Made by a program: the position numbers and the translations under genes. DNA of 64,000 nt from Saccharomycopsis fibuligera x Saccharomycopsis cf. fibuligera (taxonomy: Eukaryota; Ascomycota; Saccharomycetes; Ascoideales; Saccharomycopsidaceae): NCBI GenBank assembly GCA_001936135.1, contig CP012817.1, forward strand, positions 2,046,001 to 2,110,000. Reading direction: 5' to 3'. Position 1 is the stretch's first letter. The number at the start of each line of letters is the position of its first letter. Below, piece by piece: positions 10,408-20,794 of this stretch. Below the pieces are notes generated by a model. It was given only the letters and a program-made list of their open reading frames with translations, did no database searches and was not told where the DNA came from.

Positions 10408-13400
10408 ATGCCCCCTCCCTCCTTGGGCGTGTCCGACTACGCCCAGCTCAGGCTGTCCCCCGACCTCTTGCGCTCCTTGTCCTCCTCCATCGTCGCCAAC
10501 GACTTCCAGAAGCTCGCGCTCTTGGGCGACCACCAGTTCCTCGCGGCGTTGCTAAACAACTTGGTCGACGACGACGGCCCTCGCACGCCGCAGCAACAGC
10601 AAATCGTAAACTACTCCCTCATCATCGTCAACTCGTTGCTCTACCTAACCGACGAAGCGTTGCCCGTGTTGCTCAACTTGAACGCCCTCAACCATTTGAT
10701 CAAAAGCGCGACCATCCAAGCGGCCCAGTTGCTCCACGAGCCTGCCTGCCACCAACCGGCCTTGAGGAACCTCTCGTGGAACTTCAAGGCCTTCACCAAG
10801 CTACTCTACTACAACACTCGCTCCGTTTACAACCTCAACGAGCAGTTCGTGGACACCTTGGTCCAGTTGCTCAGCTACTCCCCAGCCAACTCCGTCGCCG
10901 CCGGCGACGACCTTACCTACTTGGAAAACGAAGAAGCCTACAACCAGTGCCTCCTCAACATGTTGAATTTGGTCTTGAACTTGGCCGTCTTGTCTAACAA
11001 GGACAAAATCAGGATTTTTCCCCATTTGCTCAAAAAGGCCCTTGCCGCAACCCACCCAATATTGACCCATCTACTAGCCCCGTTGAACCAAAAACCCTCT
11101 TCGAGCTTACCAACATCCGCCTCTGGTGCCTCTTGCGCCTCTTCTGCCAGCGCCCCGGCCGCTGCCAATAACGATCTTCTCATCACTTTCTTGAACTCGA
11201 CGTCTTCAGAGTTCAGAAATTGCTACCTCAACAACACCTTGCCCTCAGGCTCTCCGGTAGACCTAAACTTGGTGCCAGTTTACTTGCCGTCACTATTGTA
11301 CGCTTTAGCGTTCATCATGAGTTTGGCTGACCCGGAGTCCACGTCCACTCCAGACCATCCAGTGCTCGACTCTTCCGATATCCAGACGTTGATATCCGAC
11401 AACTTGAACAGCCACAAGGAACTAATTCCTAAAAATTTGTATTTTGTCTTGACCGGGTTGCTAAATTCGGATAACTTGCATTTAAAATTGGCAGCACTAA
11501 ACTTGTTGCAAGTCTACACATTGAACTACGTCTCCCGCTTGCCGAGTATCAAAGTTGAGGAGGAGACTCGTAAAATAACTAAAACTGATGTTAAAACCAG
11601 CCAATTCACTTCATCAAGTAGCCAAACCATGTATTATACTATTTCGAAATATTTACCTTACTTGATGTACTTGTTTAACAATAACCTAACCTTGCAATTT
11701 TCTAACGACATTCCTATATTAAAAGAACATAAGCCTTTTAACTTGTTGCTCCAGCTATGCAGGTTCAGTAACAATAGTAACCATGAGATTACCGATTTGA
11801 TCTTGAGCAACTTGAATAATTTCAATGTGTTGACCATTATCGTCGACAAGATTTTATTTTTACTAAATACCAAAATTATGAAAGTCTTTGAAAGAAATCA
11901 TATACTAGCTAGCAAAGAAAGATCAAAAAATAGCAAAAAACTCAAACCTGGAAACGATCACAATCATAATGGCGATAACAAAAAGTTTCTCAAATCGAGC
12001 TTGTATCTTTCACACGAATCGAAATATGAAGATATCAATGATACAAATTTCTTGTTCAAATATGCATCAGTTGAGGACCTTGAGGTGTTTCTCAATTGTT
12101 TCGAAATCCTTAATTGTTTCATGAATATTTCCAACAATAACACTTACAAGCAATTCATCCTTAACAGATTGATAAACAATGGTGACGTTGCTGCAAAGGA
12201 AGAACCCAAGTTTATGAGGGGTACCACTAGTGCTGCTGCTCAACGAGATTCTTCTGCAAAACTTTCTCCGAAAAGCTACGCTAACAACGTCAACTTGATT
12301 GTTGCTAATGTCTTGATATTACATCTTCGAGTCTCTAGCAGAATTGAAAAAACTCTACTTGATTCAAAAGATGATAAGAAAAAAAAATTGGTCAAATTGT
12401 TACACTATGTTGATAAAAATTTTTTTAAGGTATTAATAATTAACAAACTTGTCAAATCAGTGATTAATTTTCTCAAATTTCTATCAGTTGATATTTTGCT
12501 TTTGAGGACTTTTTTCGTCATCAACTTTAACAAGGAACTAGTAGTTAATTTATTGATGAAGATTCTGACCTTCCCGGTTTCTAAACTTGTTTCTAATTTT
12601 GAACGATTGACCAATATCAATGATAATATCAATAATGATGTCAAGACCAATTTGCAGGTGAATTCAATTGTGCTTCCACATATCAATGTGAATGAAAATA
12701 CTATAAATAATAACTTGTTGAACACGTTTATTAATTACATTGGAAATTTTGAAAATTTTAGAAAATTATTAAATACATTCATGAGCACCAAGACGTTGGT
12801 CAGTTTCTTGTTTGCTAATCTTAGTTTGGAATTTTCTCCATTGCAGCCATACTTGTTAGATAGTGGCTTAGTTGACTCGATCAAACATTCATTGAATTTG
12901 AAATTTATCAACACTAATGTTAATGATGATAAAGAATATGAATATAATGAAGATAATGAAGATAATGATAATAGTGGCAACGCCAGCGCTGGCATGTTGA
13001 AAGCCACTATTTACAATGAAGTGAATTTTATTAGTTACATTTATCAAAACAATATGCGCTATAAACTTTCAAAAGAAGATACGCATTTACTGAAAAGCCA
13101 AATCATTGACAAATATTTGTCTTTGGAATCTCAAGATTCGTTTCAAATTACTGATACTCTAGCAAACAAGAATTTCATGGATACGAATAAGCTTAATTTC
13201 CATGAATTAAGTGCTCATATATTAAGTATCTATAATGAATTATACGCAAAAAATAGTTGCAATAATAACAACAGCAACGACAGTAATAAAGCTGCTGATT
13301 ATAAAAGCAATCCTCTCCAAAGTATTATCCTCAAGATAAATTATCAGACTTTGGTTAACTTTGCCAGCATCTATAATTTTAAACTAGCAAATTTGATTAT

Positions 13401-14784
13401 TTTGAAAAATTTGTTATATGAAGCTAATCCAAGTTTGAAAAATAGGATTTTACAAAAGATCGATTTCCGCAACCTTTTGAAGCCGTTATTAGTTGATGAT
13501 TGTGCTATTAAATATAGCAATGAAAAGCATTTCAACGAATTACATAATATGATTATGTATCAACAAATTCAATTATTTAATATCATTAGAAATTTGATCT
13601 CTAATTCTACTAAGATCATTGCCAATCTTCACCAAAACATTTTCAGCAATAGTCGCCATCCTCATACCAGCCAGCGACCTCTCAGCAGGAAGCAAAAAAG
13701 AGAATTTTGTATGCTGCTAATCTCCAGAAATTTGACAATGGACAACTTGATTATGAAACCAAAACTTGTATCTAATGTATTATTCATCATTGTTAATTTA
13801 TTAACATTAAATGAAAAATATAGAAACATGATTGCTCTGGATAATTTACTCTTGACAAAAATCAAACTAATCTTGGATTTGAAATTACCTAGCTTGGTAT
13901 CGGGTATCACTGATGAGGAAAATGAGCAAGTCGTGAAGCAATTTATCGCTTTGAGTATTGGTGAGCATGACTCCCTTGATAGTGACGTTGGTAGCAATAA
14001 TACAGGCACATCAGCAGCATTATCAGCTTCATCATCAATGGATGAGAATCTCCAGGTACACATCAGGCGCAACAATGTGTCGAAACTATCAAGAAGGCTA
14101 CTTGCCAAGTACGTTGAGTTTCAAGCCACTACAACATTATCATCATCAGCTACAACAGCTGATGGTGGCACTGCTACTACAGGTGAAGGATTGCATAATC
14201 TCAATGCAGAATTTTTGAATATAAAAATTGCTTGCATTTGGATTGTTATCAATCTAATTTGGGATGAAGAAGATCCAGCTGAATTAGAAGATCAAGATCA
14301 TCATATTACAGAATTTGCCCATGCTGTTGTTGGCGGTAGCGGTAGTGGTAGTAGCGCTACAGGATCAGGCACTGGTGCATCGACAACTGCTGCAGTTTCA
14401 ACCTCAGCACCAGCGGCTGCTGCAGCCGCAGCAGCTGCAGCAACGCAAAGAAAAGATGATATCAATAATGATCACAGCAACAACAACAATAATAACAATA
14501 ATAACAATAACAATAGTAATAATAGCAACATGGCTGATTCTGATGCTGATTTTGATATTGACGCAGCTATTAATAACAATGAGGGTGATGATGTTCTATT
14601 CGATCCAATAGAGACTACGGTTGATCAGATGACAATAATTGATCGATGGATGACGTTAGACAGAATGGGGTTTCAAAAATCATTACAAAATCATAAAGAG
14701 TCTAATTTTTTGGATATTAAGCAAAGAGCTTACGCTGCATTGGGGAATTTCAAGGCGGTAAAGGAAGAAGTAGAAAAGTTTTGA
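10408..14784 (+). CDS. VID28: GID/CTLH ubiquitin ligase scaffold, armadillo-repeat protein
   Basis: Large alpha-helical armadillo-type protein of 1458 residues (S. cerevisiae Vid28/Gid5 is 921). In the GID E3 ligase this subunit links the substrate receptor to the catalytic core, for turnover of gluconeogenic enzymes. The assignment rests on the C-terminus: IACIWIVINLIW, then ...DRMGFQKSLQNHKESNFLDIKQRAYAALGNF, which matches the ARMC8/Vid28 ending, and on repeated Leu/Asn-rich helices throughout (for example LLNSDNLHLKLAALNLLQ). Ser/Gly/Ala-rich and Asn-rich insertions (about residues 1305-1375) extend the protein just before the last repeat. Codon use changes abruptly: the first third of a kilobase pairs with GC-rich neighbours (C/G-ending codons), and after about 11.4 kb the gene becomes AT-rich. 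Start ATG at 10408 follows CCACC. Family assignment is good, not absolute. Confidence 0.85.
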   Translation: MPPPSLGVSDYAQLRLSPDLLRSLSSSIVANDFQKLALLGDHQFLAALLNNLVDDDGPRTPQQQQIVNYSLIIVNSLLYLTDEALPVLLNLNALNHLIKSATIQAAQLLHEPACHQPALRNLSWNFKAFTKLLYYNTRSVYNLNEQFVDTLVQLLSYSPANSVAAGDDLTYLENEEAYNQCLLNMLNLVLNLAVLSNKDKIRIFPHLLKKALAATHPILTHLLAPLNQKPSSSLPTSASGASCASSASAPAAANNDLLITFLNSTSSEFRNCYLNNTLPSGSPVDLNLVPVYLPSLLYALAFIMSLADPESTSTPDHPVLDSSDIQTLISDNLNSHKELIPKNLYFVLTGLLNSDNLHLKLAALNLLQVYTLNYVSRLPSIKVEEETRKITKTDVKTSQFTSSSSQTMYYTISKYLPYLMYLFNNNLTLQFSNDIPILKEHKPFNLLLQLCRFSNNSNHEITDLILSNLNNFNVLTIIVDKILFLLNTKIMKVFERNHILASKERSKNSKKLKPGNDHNHNGDNKKFLKSSLYLSHESKYEDINDTNFLFKYASVEDLEVFLNCFEILNCFMNISNNNTYKQFILNRLINNGDVAAKEEPKFMRGTTSAAAQRDSSAKLSPKSYANNVNLIVANVLILHLRVSSRIEKTLLDSKDDKKKKLVKLLHYVDKNFFKVLIINKLVKSVINFLKFLSVDILLLRTFFVINFNKELVVNLLMKILTFPVSKLVSNFERLTNINDNINNDVKTNLQVNSIVLPHINVNENTINNNLLNTFINYIGNFENFRKLLNTFMSTKTLVSFLFANLSLEFSPLQPYLLDSGLVDSIKHSLNLKFINTNVNDDKEYEYNEDNEDNDNSGNASAGMLKATIYNEVNFISYIYQNNMRYKLSKEDTHLLKSQIIDKYLSLESQDSFQITDTLANKNFMDTNKLNFHELSAHILSIYNELYAKNSCNNNNSNDSNKAADYKSNPLQSIILKINYQTLVNFASIYNFKLANLIILKNLLYEANPSLKNRILQKIDFRNLLKPLLVDDCAIKYSNEKHFNELHNMIMYQQIQLFNIIRNLISNSTKIIANLHQNIFSNSRHPHTSQRPLSRKQKREFCMLLISRNLTMDNLIMKPKLVSNVLFIIVNLLTLNEKYRNMIALDNLLLTKIKLILDLKLPSLVSGITDEENEQVVKQFIALSIGEHDSLDSDVGSNNTGTSAALSASSSMDENLQVHIRRNNVSKLSRRLLAKYVEFQATTTLSSSATTADGGTATTGEGLHNLNAEFLNIKIACIWIVINLIWDEEDPAELEDQDHHITEFAHAVVGGSGSGSSATGSGTGASTTAAVSTSAPAAAAAAAAAATQRKDDINNDHSNNNNNNNNNNNNSNNSNMADSDADFDIDAAINNNEGDDVLFDPIETTVDQMTIIDRWMTLDRMGFQKSLQNHKESNFLDIKQRAYAALGNFKAVKEEVEKF

Positions 14785-15448
14785 GGTTTTCCATGATGTT
14801 TGAATACGGGGCTTGTATTATTACAATCACTATGAGCTACAATGGGTTACGTACGGTAATATTTATTTGTTGTTTTATTGTTTTGCTTTGTTTATTTCAT
14901 TGGAGCTGTTTTTTTTTTTTTTTTTTTTTCTTGTTTTTTTACTTACTATTTGCTTAACTTTACGAATATTATGATTGTTTGCCGTTTATTTGTTTCTGAC
15001 GTTGTAGCACATATCCTAAAGAGTAGCACCTTATATGCTGTAAAGGGTTTCTTAATAAACATTCATAATCGAACAATCCAAACTAGCTCAAGCTTACTGC
15101 TGTACGTTTGGTCATTGATACATTATACTTGGTTTTTGGCAGGAATTACCAACTATAACGTTGATGTTGGTGGTGATATACCTCAATATGCACACAATTC
15201 ACTGGGTCGGGTAGTTGTGGCGCTTCGCAGCGCGGACGCTTCGCGTGGCGTAAAAAAGGAAACTCAGTTGTCAACAATTAACAATCAGCAGCATAAAATT
15301 TCAACTTGTTTAGTTGATCAATGACTATTGTAGTAAGATTGCACTATACAAATCTAACTTGCACACTACACAGAGCACTGAAACACAAGTATCATAGTGC
15401 TGACTTCAACTCAGTACTATTACAAAAAAAAACTTTGAAATCATAAAC
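14785..15448. other. VID28 3' flank and SNL1 promoter
   Basis: Contains a 21-base T run at 14909-14929 and AT-rich DNA. A 148-codon open frame starts with TTG, encodes a Phe-rich and unstructured sequence and ends inside the SNL1 promoter; I do not accept it as a gene. A GC-rich CGCTTCGCAGCG-type patch lies near 15221-15250. Confidence 0.55.
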
Positions 15449-16342
15449 ATGCCATCGTCAGCATCCATATCGTCCTCACTTACTAACTTACTCGAGGACC
15501 CACAGCGTCAATTGCAACAATACGCCCAGTTTTCTCACGCAGCAATTACCGCGCTTCTGACCCGTGCTCGAATTTTGCTATCGTCAAGTCCGTTGCTTCG
15601 TGGTTTGATTTCAACAGACCTGTTCAATACAACAGCTAGCCGTACATTAGTGACGGGATTCTTATCGGCTAGCTTGTTAATTACCATGGTTTCTCTACTC
15701 TACTGGTTGACTGGCGGCAACAGTGACAAAAGTAAGACCAAAAGTAGCAAGAGCCATAGCAAGAATAAAAGTAAAAGTAAGAGTGATGGTAGTAGTGTTG
15801 CTAGTTCAAAAAGGAAGGGCAAGAAGAAAAAGAATAACAGAAGTAAAAGCAAATCTGGCTCAACTAAGCACTCGGATGATGGGGTAGAGTTATCAGTTGA
15901 AGAAAAGGTTAAGAATCAAATCGATGCAGTGTTAAATGACGTGAATGTTAATATCGTGCCAGAAGTGGATAATTATGAAGCTGCTTTGATTAATTATCAT
16001 AAACACAACACAACTGCAACCCCAACTCCAATTTCGGCTGCCACACTTGCTCATCCTACACCAAATCCAAATGCTACCCCAGCTGTCAACATTCAAGATA
16101 ATCAACAACAGCAGCAACAACAACACCAGCAACAACAGCAGCGTGTTGATCAGAAAACCAAAGACAATCTCAATTACAAATACCTTTATTTGGAGGAAAC
16201 ACTTCTTAAGCAACTAATGAATTTGGATGGAATTGATCATCAAGGTATTGAACACCTTAGACAAGACAGAAAAGCAGCTATAAAATACGTTCAAGGGTTG
16301 CATAAGAAGATTGATCAATTAAAGAAAGAGTTCTATAGTTAA
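15449..16342 (+). CDS. SNL1: Membrane-anchored BAG-domain Hsp70 cochaperone
   Basis: Nucleotide-exchange factor for Hsp70 tethered to the ER/nuclear membrane. The 297-residue protein has one strong transmembrane segment near residues 67-92 (TGFLSASLLITMVSLLYW), a Lys/Ser-rich basic linker directly after it, a variable Thr/Pro and Gln-rich stretch, and a C-terminal BAG domain from about residue 225 (YLYLEETLLKQLMNLDGI ... DRKAAIKYVQGLHKKIDQL). S. cerevisiae Snl1 is 159 residues with the same order; the extra length is the low-complexity linker. It is known in yeast for ribosome association and suppression of nuclear pore defects. Start ATG at 15449. Converges with the RGA gene. Confidence 0.9.
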   Translation: MPSSASISSSLTNLLEDPQRQLQQYAQFSHAAITALLTRARILLSSSPLLRGLISTDLFNTTASRTLVTGFLSASLLITMVSLLYWLTGGNSDKSKTKSSKSHSKNKSKSKSDGSSVASSKRKGKKKKNNRSKSKSGSTKHSDDGVELSVEEKVKNQIDAVLNDVNVNIVPEVDNYEAALINYHKHNTTATPTPISAATLAHPTPNPNATPAVNIQDNQQQQQQQHQQQQQRVDQKTKDNLNYKYLYLEETLLKQLMNLDGIDHQGIEHLRQDRKAAIKYVQGLHKKIDQLKKEFYS

Positions 16343-16962
16343 AAACTAAGTGTTGTTCAATGTGATTTTGTACAGCTGAGTTATGTGAAGAATGAAGATG
16401 AACGAAGATAGAAGTATAAATTCATACATTTGATTGGGTATATTTATGCATGACAGGTGAACTATAGATTTAGTTTTCGAGTGAAGCTGACTATTTATTT
16501 TTGCTTGGCTATAGTTGATTTCATGTAACTTTGTCAATTCAATGATGCTGATTTTTCATTGGTTACATCACATCTATCTGTACAAATATAGATAGAATTA
16601 TTTGGGCATAAATAGTTTTTACGGGTTTTTATTGGTTTATAAAATAGAAAATACACAGAATATCTTATGAAGCGTTAAAAAAATAACAAAGTCGTAGAAT
16701 TGAAGGATTGAAAAATATCAACGTGGAAAAAGTAGCATATGTGCATCAAGAAAAGTTGATAAGTTCTCTAATTTTGAGTATCCAGTAGCTCAAGTATCTT
16801 TGCATGCAAACTGGTAACCACGCAAAGAGAAAAAGTGAAAAATGAAAAAATAGATATAGCAACAAATAAAAGTATTCAAAGAAAAGGTAGCAAACTAAAT
16901 AGAAGATAAGTAAAGGCGAAAAAGTGAGTGCGCTGTAAAAACTTCAAAGAAATCTAATTCAG

Positions 16963-16995
<33 letters not shown>

Positions 16996-17344
16996 ACAAC
17001 AAAAGCAAAAAATCAAAACTTAGAAACAAAAGAGTTAAAAATTAAGTAAAGGTCGGAACTAAAAGTACAATGAATAATGAACGCATAAAGCTGGGAAAAC
17101 AGAATAAAAGTCCAAAAAATTCAACATGTTGAAATGTCAACACATCAAAACCGCAAAAAATAAAAAATGAAAATAAGGAGTAAGAAAGCAAGCCGAAAAA
17201 GTAGTATAAAAGTAACAGTAAAAATGACAGGGGATTTGTATAAAAAAAATTACAAAAAAAAAAAAGAAATAAAAAAAAAAAAAAATATGCGAAGATAATT
17301 TAGCGATACTTCGCAGATCTTTATCAATGAAGGTCAACAGCCAA
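16343..17344. other. Convergent SNL1/RGA intergenic region, purine-rich
   Basis: One kilobase between two 3' ends. From about 16640 to 17300 the plus strand is strongly purine-rich with many AAAAAGT/AAAGAA words and a 30-base A run at 16965-16994. No gene-sized frame with ATG is seen. It should hold the two terminators. Confidence 0.55.
16965..16994. repeat. Poly(A) run, 30 bases
   Basis: Uninterrupted A tract in the SNL1/RGA convergent region. Confidence 0.9.
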
Positions 17345-20300
17345 TTAAAAAATTTGACGACAATTGCTAACCAAAAACTCGGTAACATCGTTTTTGTAAA
17401 CCATGTCAACAATTTCTCGTTCTCCGGTCAAATCTCTTACTAAACTTGGAGCAAAAACAATCGCTAAGTTGTGCAATGTCATAAAATTGGACTCAGAGTA
17501 TTGAGAAATCAAATGTAAATGCTTAGCAATGAGATTTAAAGTCAAACGGTGTTGCTTTGGTAACTGGTTGACAATACTTTTGATTTTTTCAATTTTCTTG
17601 TCAGTACGTTTGATGGTGGCACAAGAAATGTATTGTTCGTACAATGAGTAAACAATCACTGGCTCTGGTAAGCGGCGTAAATATCTCTTAAGCACTGATG
17701 TCACCACATTGATGTCACAACTGAGCATTTGCTCTAACTCTTTAGAAGTGGTTTCATTATGTCCAAGGCTATCAAATGCTTGTTCCAACTGTTGAATTTG
17801 TGAAGTACCGCCACTTTTTCTGTAAATACCTTCACTGTGGATACCATGTTTTTCAACATATTTAATACAAGTCAAAACCAAGTTAGGAACATCACGATTT
17901 TCCATATTAGATTTTTCAATCAAAGAAAGGGTATTACTTTTATTTTTATTCAAACCGCCAGCGACTAATGCTGAACTGGCTGATTTGATTGGCGACTTGA
18001 TACCTGCAAGAAGCTCGTTATTCAAGTTATTTGATGATGTGGAAGAAGTTATCGAACTACTAAATTTGTCCAAAAATGTCATTCCCTTACCCTTGGTTTC
18101 TCCAGTAGTTGGGGTATTATTAGTATTCATCTTGTTTTTATTATTCATTTGTGCAAATGCATCTTCATCAAGATGTTGTAATACTGGTGCGCTAATTTTG
18201 AGAGCGCCGTTGCCGTTAACATTACTATTATTGTTAATAGTATTGTTGTTGCTGTTAATGTTATTACTATTATTACCTGTGCTACCTTCGTTGTCTTTAC
18301 TTTGGAACTTAGCGAATCCCTTACTTCTCCAAAATCTAGCTTTGACTTTTGGCTTAACTGCTGCTTGCACCGATTCAACTTGCCCAATAGTAACAATTTC
18401 TTCAGTGGTTGGAGTTATAGCTGATGAACTATATGGTTGTACTGAAAATCCTGGTGAGGTGCTAACTGATAGTGGTGACTTGACGTTCCCGTTGTTTTGG
18501 TGATACAAATTGTCAAGATTACCATCCATACTTGAGCTAGCTAACGGCGTTGTTTTGTGGGCCGCGGTAGGTAAAAAGTTGTCTTTTTCAGCGATAGAAT
18601 GCTCAGAGGTGTTTCTGCTGCTGGATTTATATGGAGCCAAGTTACTTCTATCTAAAGCTTCGCCACTGTGACCACAGTTGTTATAACTTCCTTCTTCAAC
18701 GCTGAAATTCTCATTTGAATCATTAGCACTATATCGAGCCTTGCTAAATTTGATATGTTCAAGAGCTTGTTTTTCCTTCTCGATTTGAAATTTAAGTTTC
18801 TGCATGGTCAACGTGAGCTCCGACAATTCATTGGTCAAAGTGTCACGGGTAGCAGTCAATGATCCCACCTCCTCTTTCAAAGAGGAAACTTTAGAAGTCA
18901 TTGTATATAATTCGAGCTTTGTATTTTTGAGCTCTGCTTCTGTTTTGATTTGTTCTTCATTTAGTCTAATAGTTGATGTTTCGGAAGCATAAGAATTTAA
19001 AATATCAGAAGAAGAACGTGAGTGAGACTGGGTAGAGTCGTATATTGGAAGCGGTTTGGTCGCATCAAGCATTTTACTAGCAAATTCACTGAATACTGAT
19101 TTCCCAGCATCTGGGGAAACGTTTCTTGATGATGCCATTGATTTTGGATCCAATAGCGACAGACCCTGGAACCCACCATTAGATTCTTTACTTGCTGCAC
19201 TGCTTGAACGTTTGTGTTTGTTTTTATTACTTAGTAACGCTTTTGGGGATTTAATAGATAAGGATCTTCCTATTTTCTTGTCTGCGCTTTCGATAGTATT
19301 ATTGACAGGTGACGTTGACGATGAGTTGCCAAACTTGAACTTGCTGTTCTTTGGCGTGTTGTTTCCAGAAGTGCTGAGTTGTTTTAAACCATTTGAGCTT
19401 CTTTTCACTTGTGATACAAGGTCTTCGTCACTGTGACCAATATGGCTATTGTGATTATGATTGCCAAGATTCTGGTTTTCGCCAAAATTATATTTTCCGC
19501 TTGCTAGAGATACAGCAGACTTTTGTTGTCTTGTGCCCTTTTTTTGTTCTGCATAATCAATTTCCTGATAGTTAAAATTCGAATCATCTTCAATTTGGAT
19601 ACTGGCATCTTCATCAAACTCGTCAACATACACGATTCTTCTGTTGCCTGCTGCTGCGTTAGATATTGGCAGTCTTGCTTTGCCTGTACTATTTTTAGGG
19701 TCTAAAACATTCGACTCATTATTCAAAAGATCAAAAGAGTTTGATTTGTTATTTGACCCTTTTGGTGGCTCATCAAGAAAAACATTGTGCCCAGCCCCAT
19801 ACTCGGCCGTTTGACTGGTCAAATTTATTGTCATTGAATGATTGTGGCTTTTCAGATTATTACTGCCACTAGAACCAGAGTGTTCAAGCTCATAAAAACT
19901 AACAGACTTTCTGTTTCTGTCCGAAGATGGCTTCCGCTCACTCGATGTTTTCTTCTTGAATAGAAACTCGTGGTCATATTCATTGTCTGAATTTTGCGAA
20001 ATAAGAGATCTCTGCTTTGATACAATACTGCTTAACGAATGTCTGTTGGAAGCTGGCAACACAGGCGACAACTTTTCATCAAGCAGAACATCTTCTACTT
20101 CGAATGGAGAACTAAAACTGGCAAGACTAGTGTTTTTTTCGTTTGAATAAATTTTATCTTCACTAGGAATCGATTTGTTGATGTCTTTTGGCGGGATTAA
20201 AGGAAGAGATTTTTCGTATATCGGGGTGGTGTTTCTAGTCGAGTTACCACTACCGTAACCATTACTACTTTTTTGATTCTGTCGTCTAGCTCTTTTCTCT

Positions 20301-20794
20301 TGTTCCAACCTTTTCTTTTTTTGCAACACTTTCTCATGACAATTCATACAGTATAGGCCACTAGACGTTTTAGCATATCTCAAGTTATCAATTCTGTTTT
20401 TGCAGTGTTTACAAACAAAGCAGTCGGCACAATAGGGCTGATTACCTGCTAATATGGCCAAATCACCAATTTTTTTACCACAAACTTGGCAATCATAAAA
20501 ACAGTTTTCACAAACTAACTCGCCTGTACCCACTACCAAAAAGTCAGAGTTTATGCCCAACAAGTTTGAACATTTGGAGCAGCGGAAACAGTTGATGTGC
20601 CATCTGTCTTCACCAAGTTCGTAGGCATGTCCTTCAAGAATCAATTTCCCACAATGTTTGCAAATCTGTTCATCATCTTCTTCAATTGATGGGTCATCAT
20701 CAAGGGTGTCTTCATGGCTGTAGTCGACTTCTTCACATTCAAATCGCGTGTCATAATTCTGTATTTGTGAGGAAAGCGTTGAAGCAGCAATCAT
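17345..20794 (-). CDS. LIM-domain Rho GTPase-activating protein (RGA1/RGA2 type)
   Basis: GTPase-activating protein for Cdc42-type GTPases, acting at polarity and septation sites. The 1149-residue protein starts with two LIM zinc fingers: CKHCGKLI...WHINCFRCSKC at about residues 41-92 and CQVCGKKIGDL...CADCFVCKHC at about 100-155. A long Ser/Asn-rich middle follows, then a coiled coil near residues 605-680 (heptads of Leu/Glu/Lys), and a C-terminal RhoGAP domain from about residue 965 with VPNLVLTCIKYVEKHGIHSEGIYRKSG cut as usual, the Arg in GIYRKSG being the catalytic finger. Architecture equals S. cerevisiae Rga1/Rga2 and C. albicans Rga2, which restrain Cdc42 during hyphal growth. LIM-LIM-RhoGAP with this spacing argues against Lrg1, which has three LIM domains. 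ATG at 20794. Confidence 0.93.
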   Translation of the reverse strand: MIAASTLSSQIQNYDTRFECEEVDYSHEDTLDDDPSIEEDDEQICKHCGKLILEGHAYELGEDRWHINCFRCSKCSNLLGINSDFLVVGTGELVCENCFYDCQVCGKKIGDLAILAGNQPYCADCFVCKHCKNRIDNLRYAKTSSGLYCMNCHEKVLQKKKRLEQEKRARRQNQKSSNGYGSGNSTRNTTPIYEKSLPLIPPKDINKSIPSEDKIYSNEKNTSLASFSSPFEVEDVLLDEKLSPVLPASNRHSLSSIVSKQRSLISQNSDNEYDHEFLFKKKTSSERKPSSDRNRKSVSFYELEHSGSSGSNNLKSHNHSMTINLTSQTAEYGAGHNVFLDEPPKGSNNKSNSFDLLNNESNVLDPKNSTGKARLPISNAAAGNRRIVYVDEFDEDASIQIEDDSNFNYQEIDYAEQKKGTRQQKSAVSLASGKYNFGENQNLGNHNHNSHIGHSDEDLVSQVKRSSNGLKQLSTSGNNTPKNSKFKFGNSSSTSPVNNTIESADKKIGRSLSIKSPKALLSNKNKHKRSSSAASKESNGGFQGLSLLDPKSMASSRNVSPDAGKSVFSEFASKMLDATKPLPIYDSTQSHSRSSSDILNSYASETSTIRLNEEQIKTEAELKNTKLELYTMTSKVSSLKEEVGSLTATRDTLTNELSELTLTMQKLKFQIEKEKQALEHIKFSKARYSANDSNENFSVEEGSYNNCGHSGEALDRSNLAPYKSSSRNTSEHSIAEKDNFLPTAAHKTTPLASSSMDGNLDNLYHQNNGNVKSPLSVSTSPGFSVQPYSSSAITPTTEEIVTIGQVESVQAAVKPKVKARFWRSKGFAKFQSKDNEGSTGNNSNNINSNNNTINNNSNVNGNGALKISAPVLQHLDEDAFAQMNNKNKMNTNNTPTTGETKGKGMTFLDKFSSSITSSTSSNNLNNELLAGIKSPIKSASSALVAGGLNKNKSNTLSLIEKSNMENRDVPNLVLTCIKYVEKHGIHSEGIYRKSGGTSQIQQLEQAFDSLGHNETTSKELEQMLSCDINVVTSVLKRYLRRLPEPVIVYSLYEQYISCATIKRTDKKIEKIKSIVNQLPKQHRLTLNLIAKHLHLISQYSESNFMTLHNLAIVFAPSLVRDLTGEREIVDMVYKNDVTEFLVSNCRQIF

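Noticed and set aside
9966-10997. 343-codon frame overlapping the VID28 5' end
   Set aside because: Starts with GTG, begins in a hexamer repeat and is an out-of-frame reading of GC-rich VID28 DNA.
14878-15324. 148-codon frame between VID28 and SNL1
   Set aside because: Begins with TTG in a T run, Phe-rich and without domain; an internal ATG version of about 117 residues also has no match.
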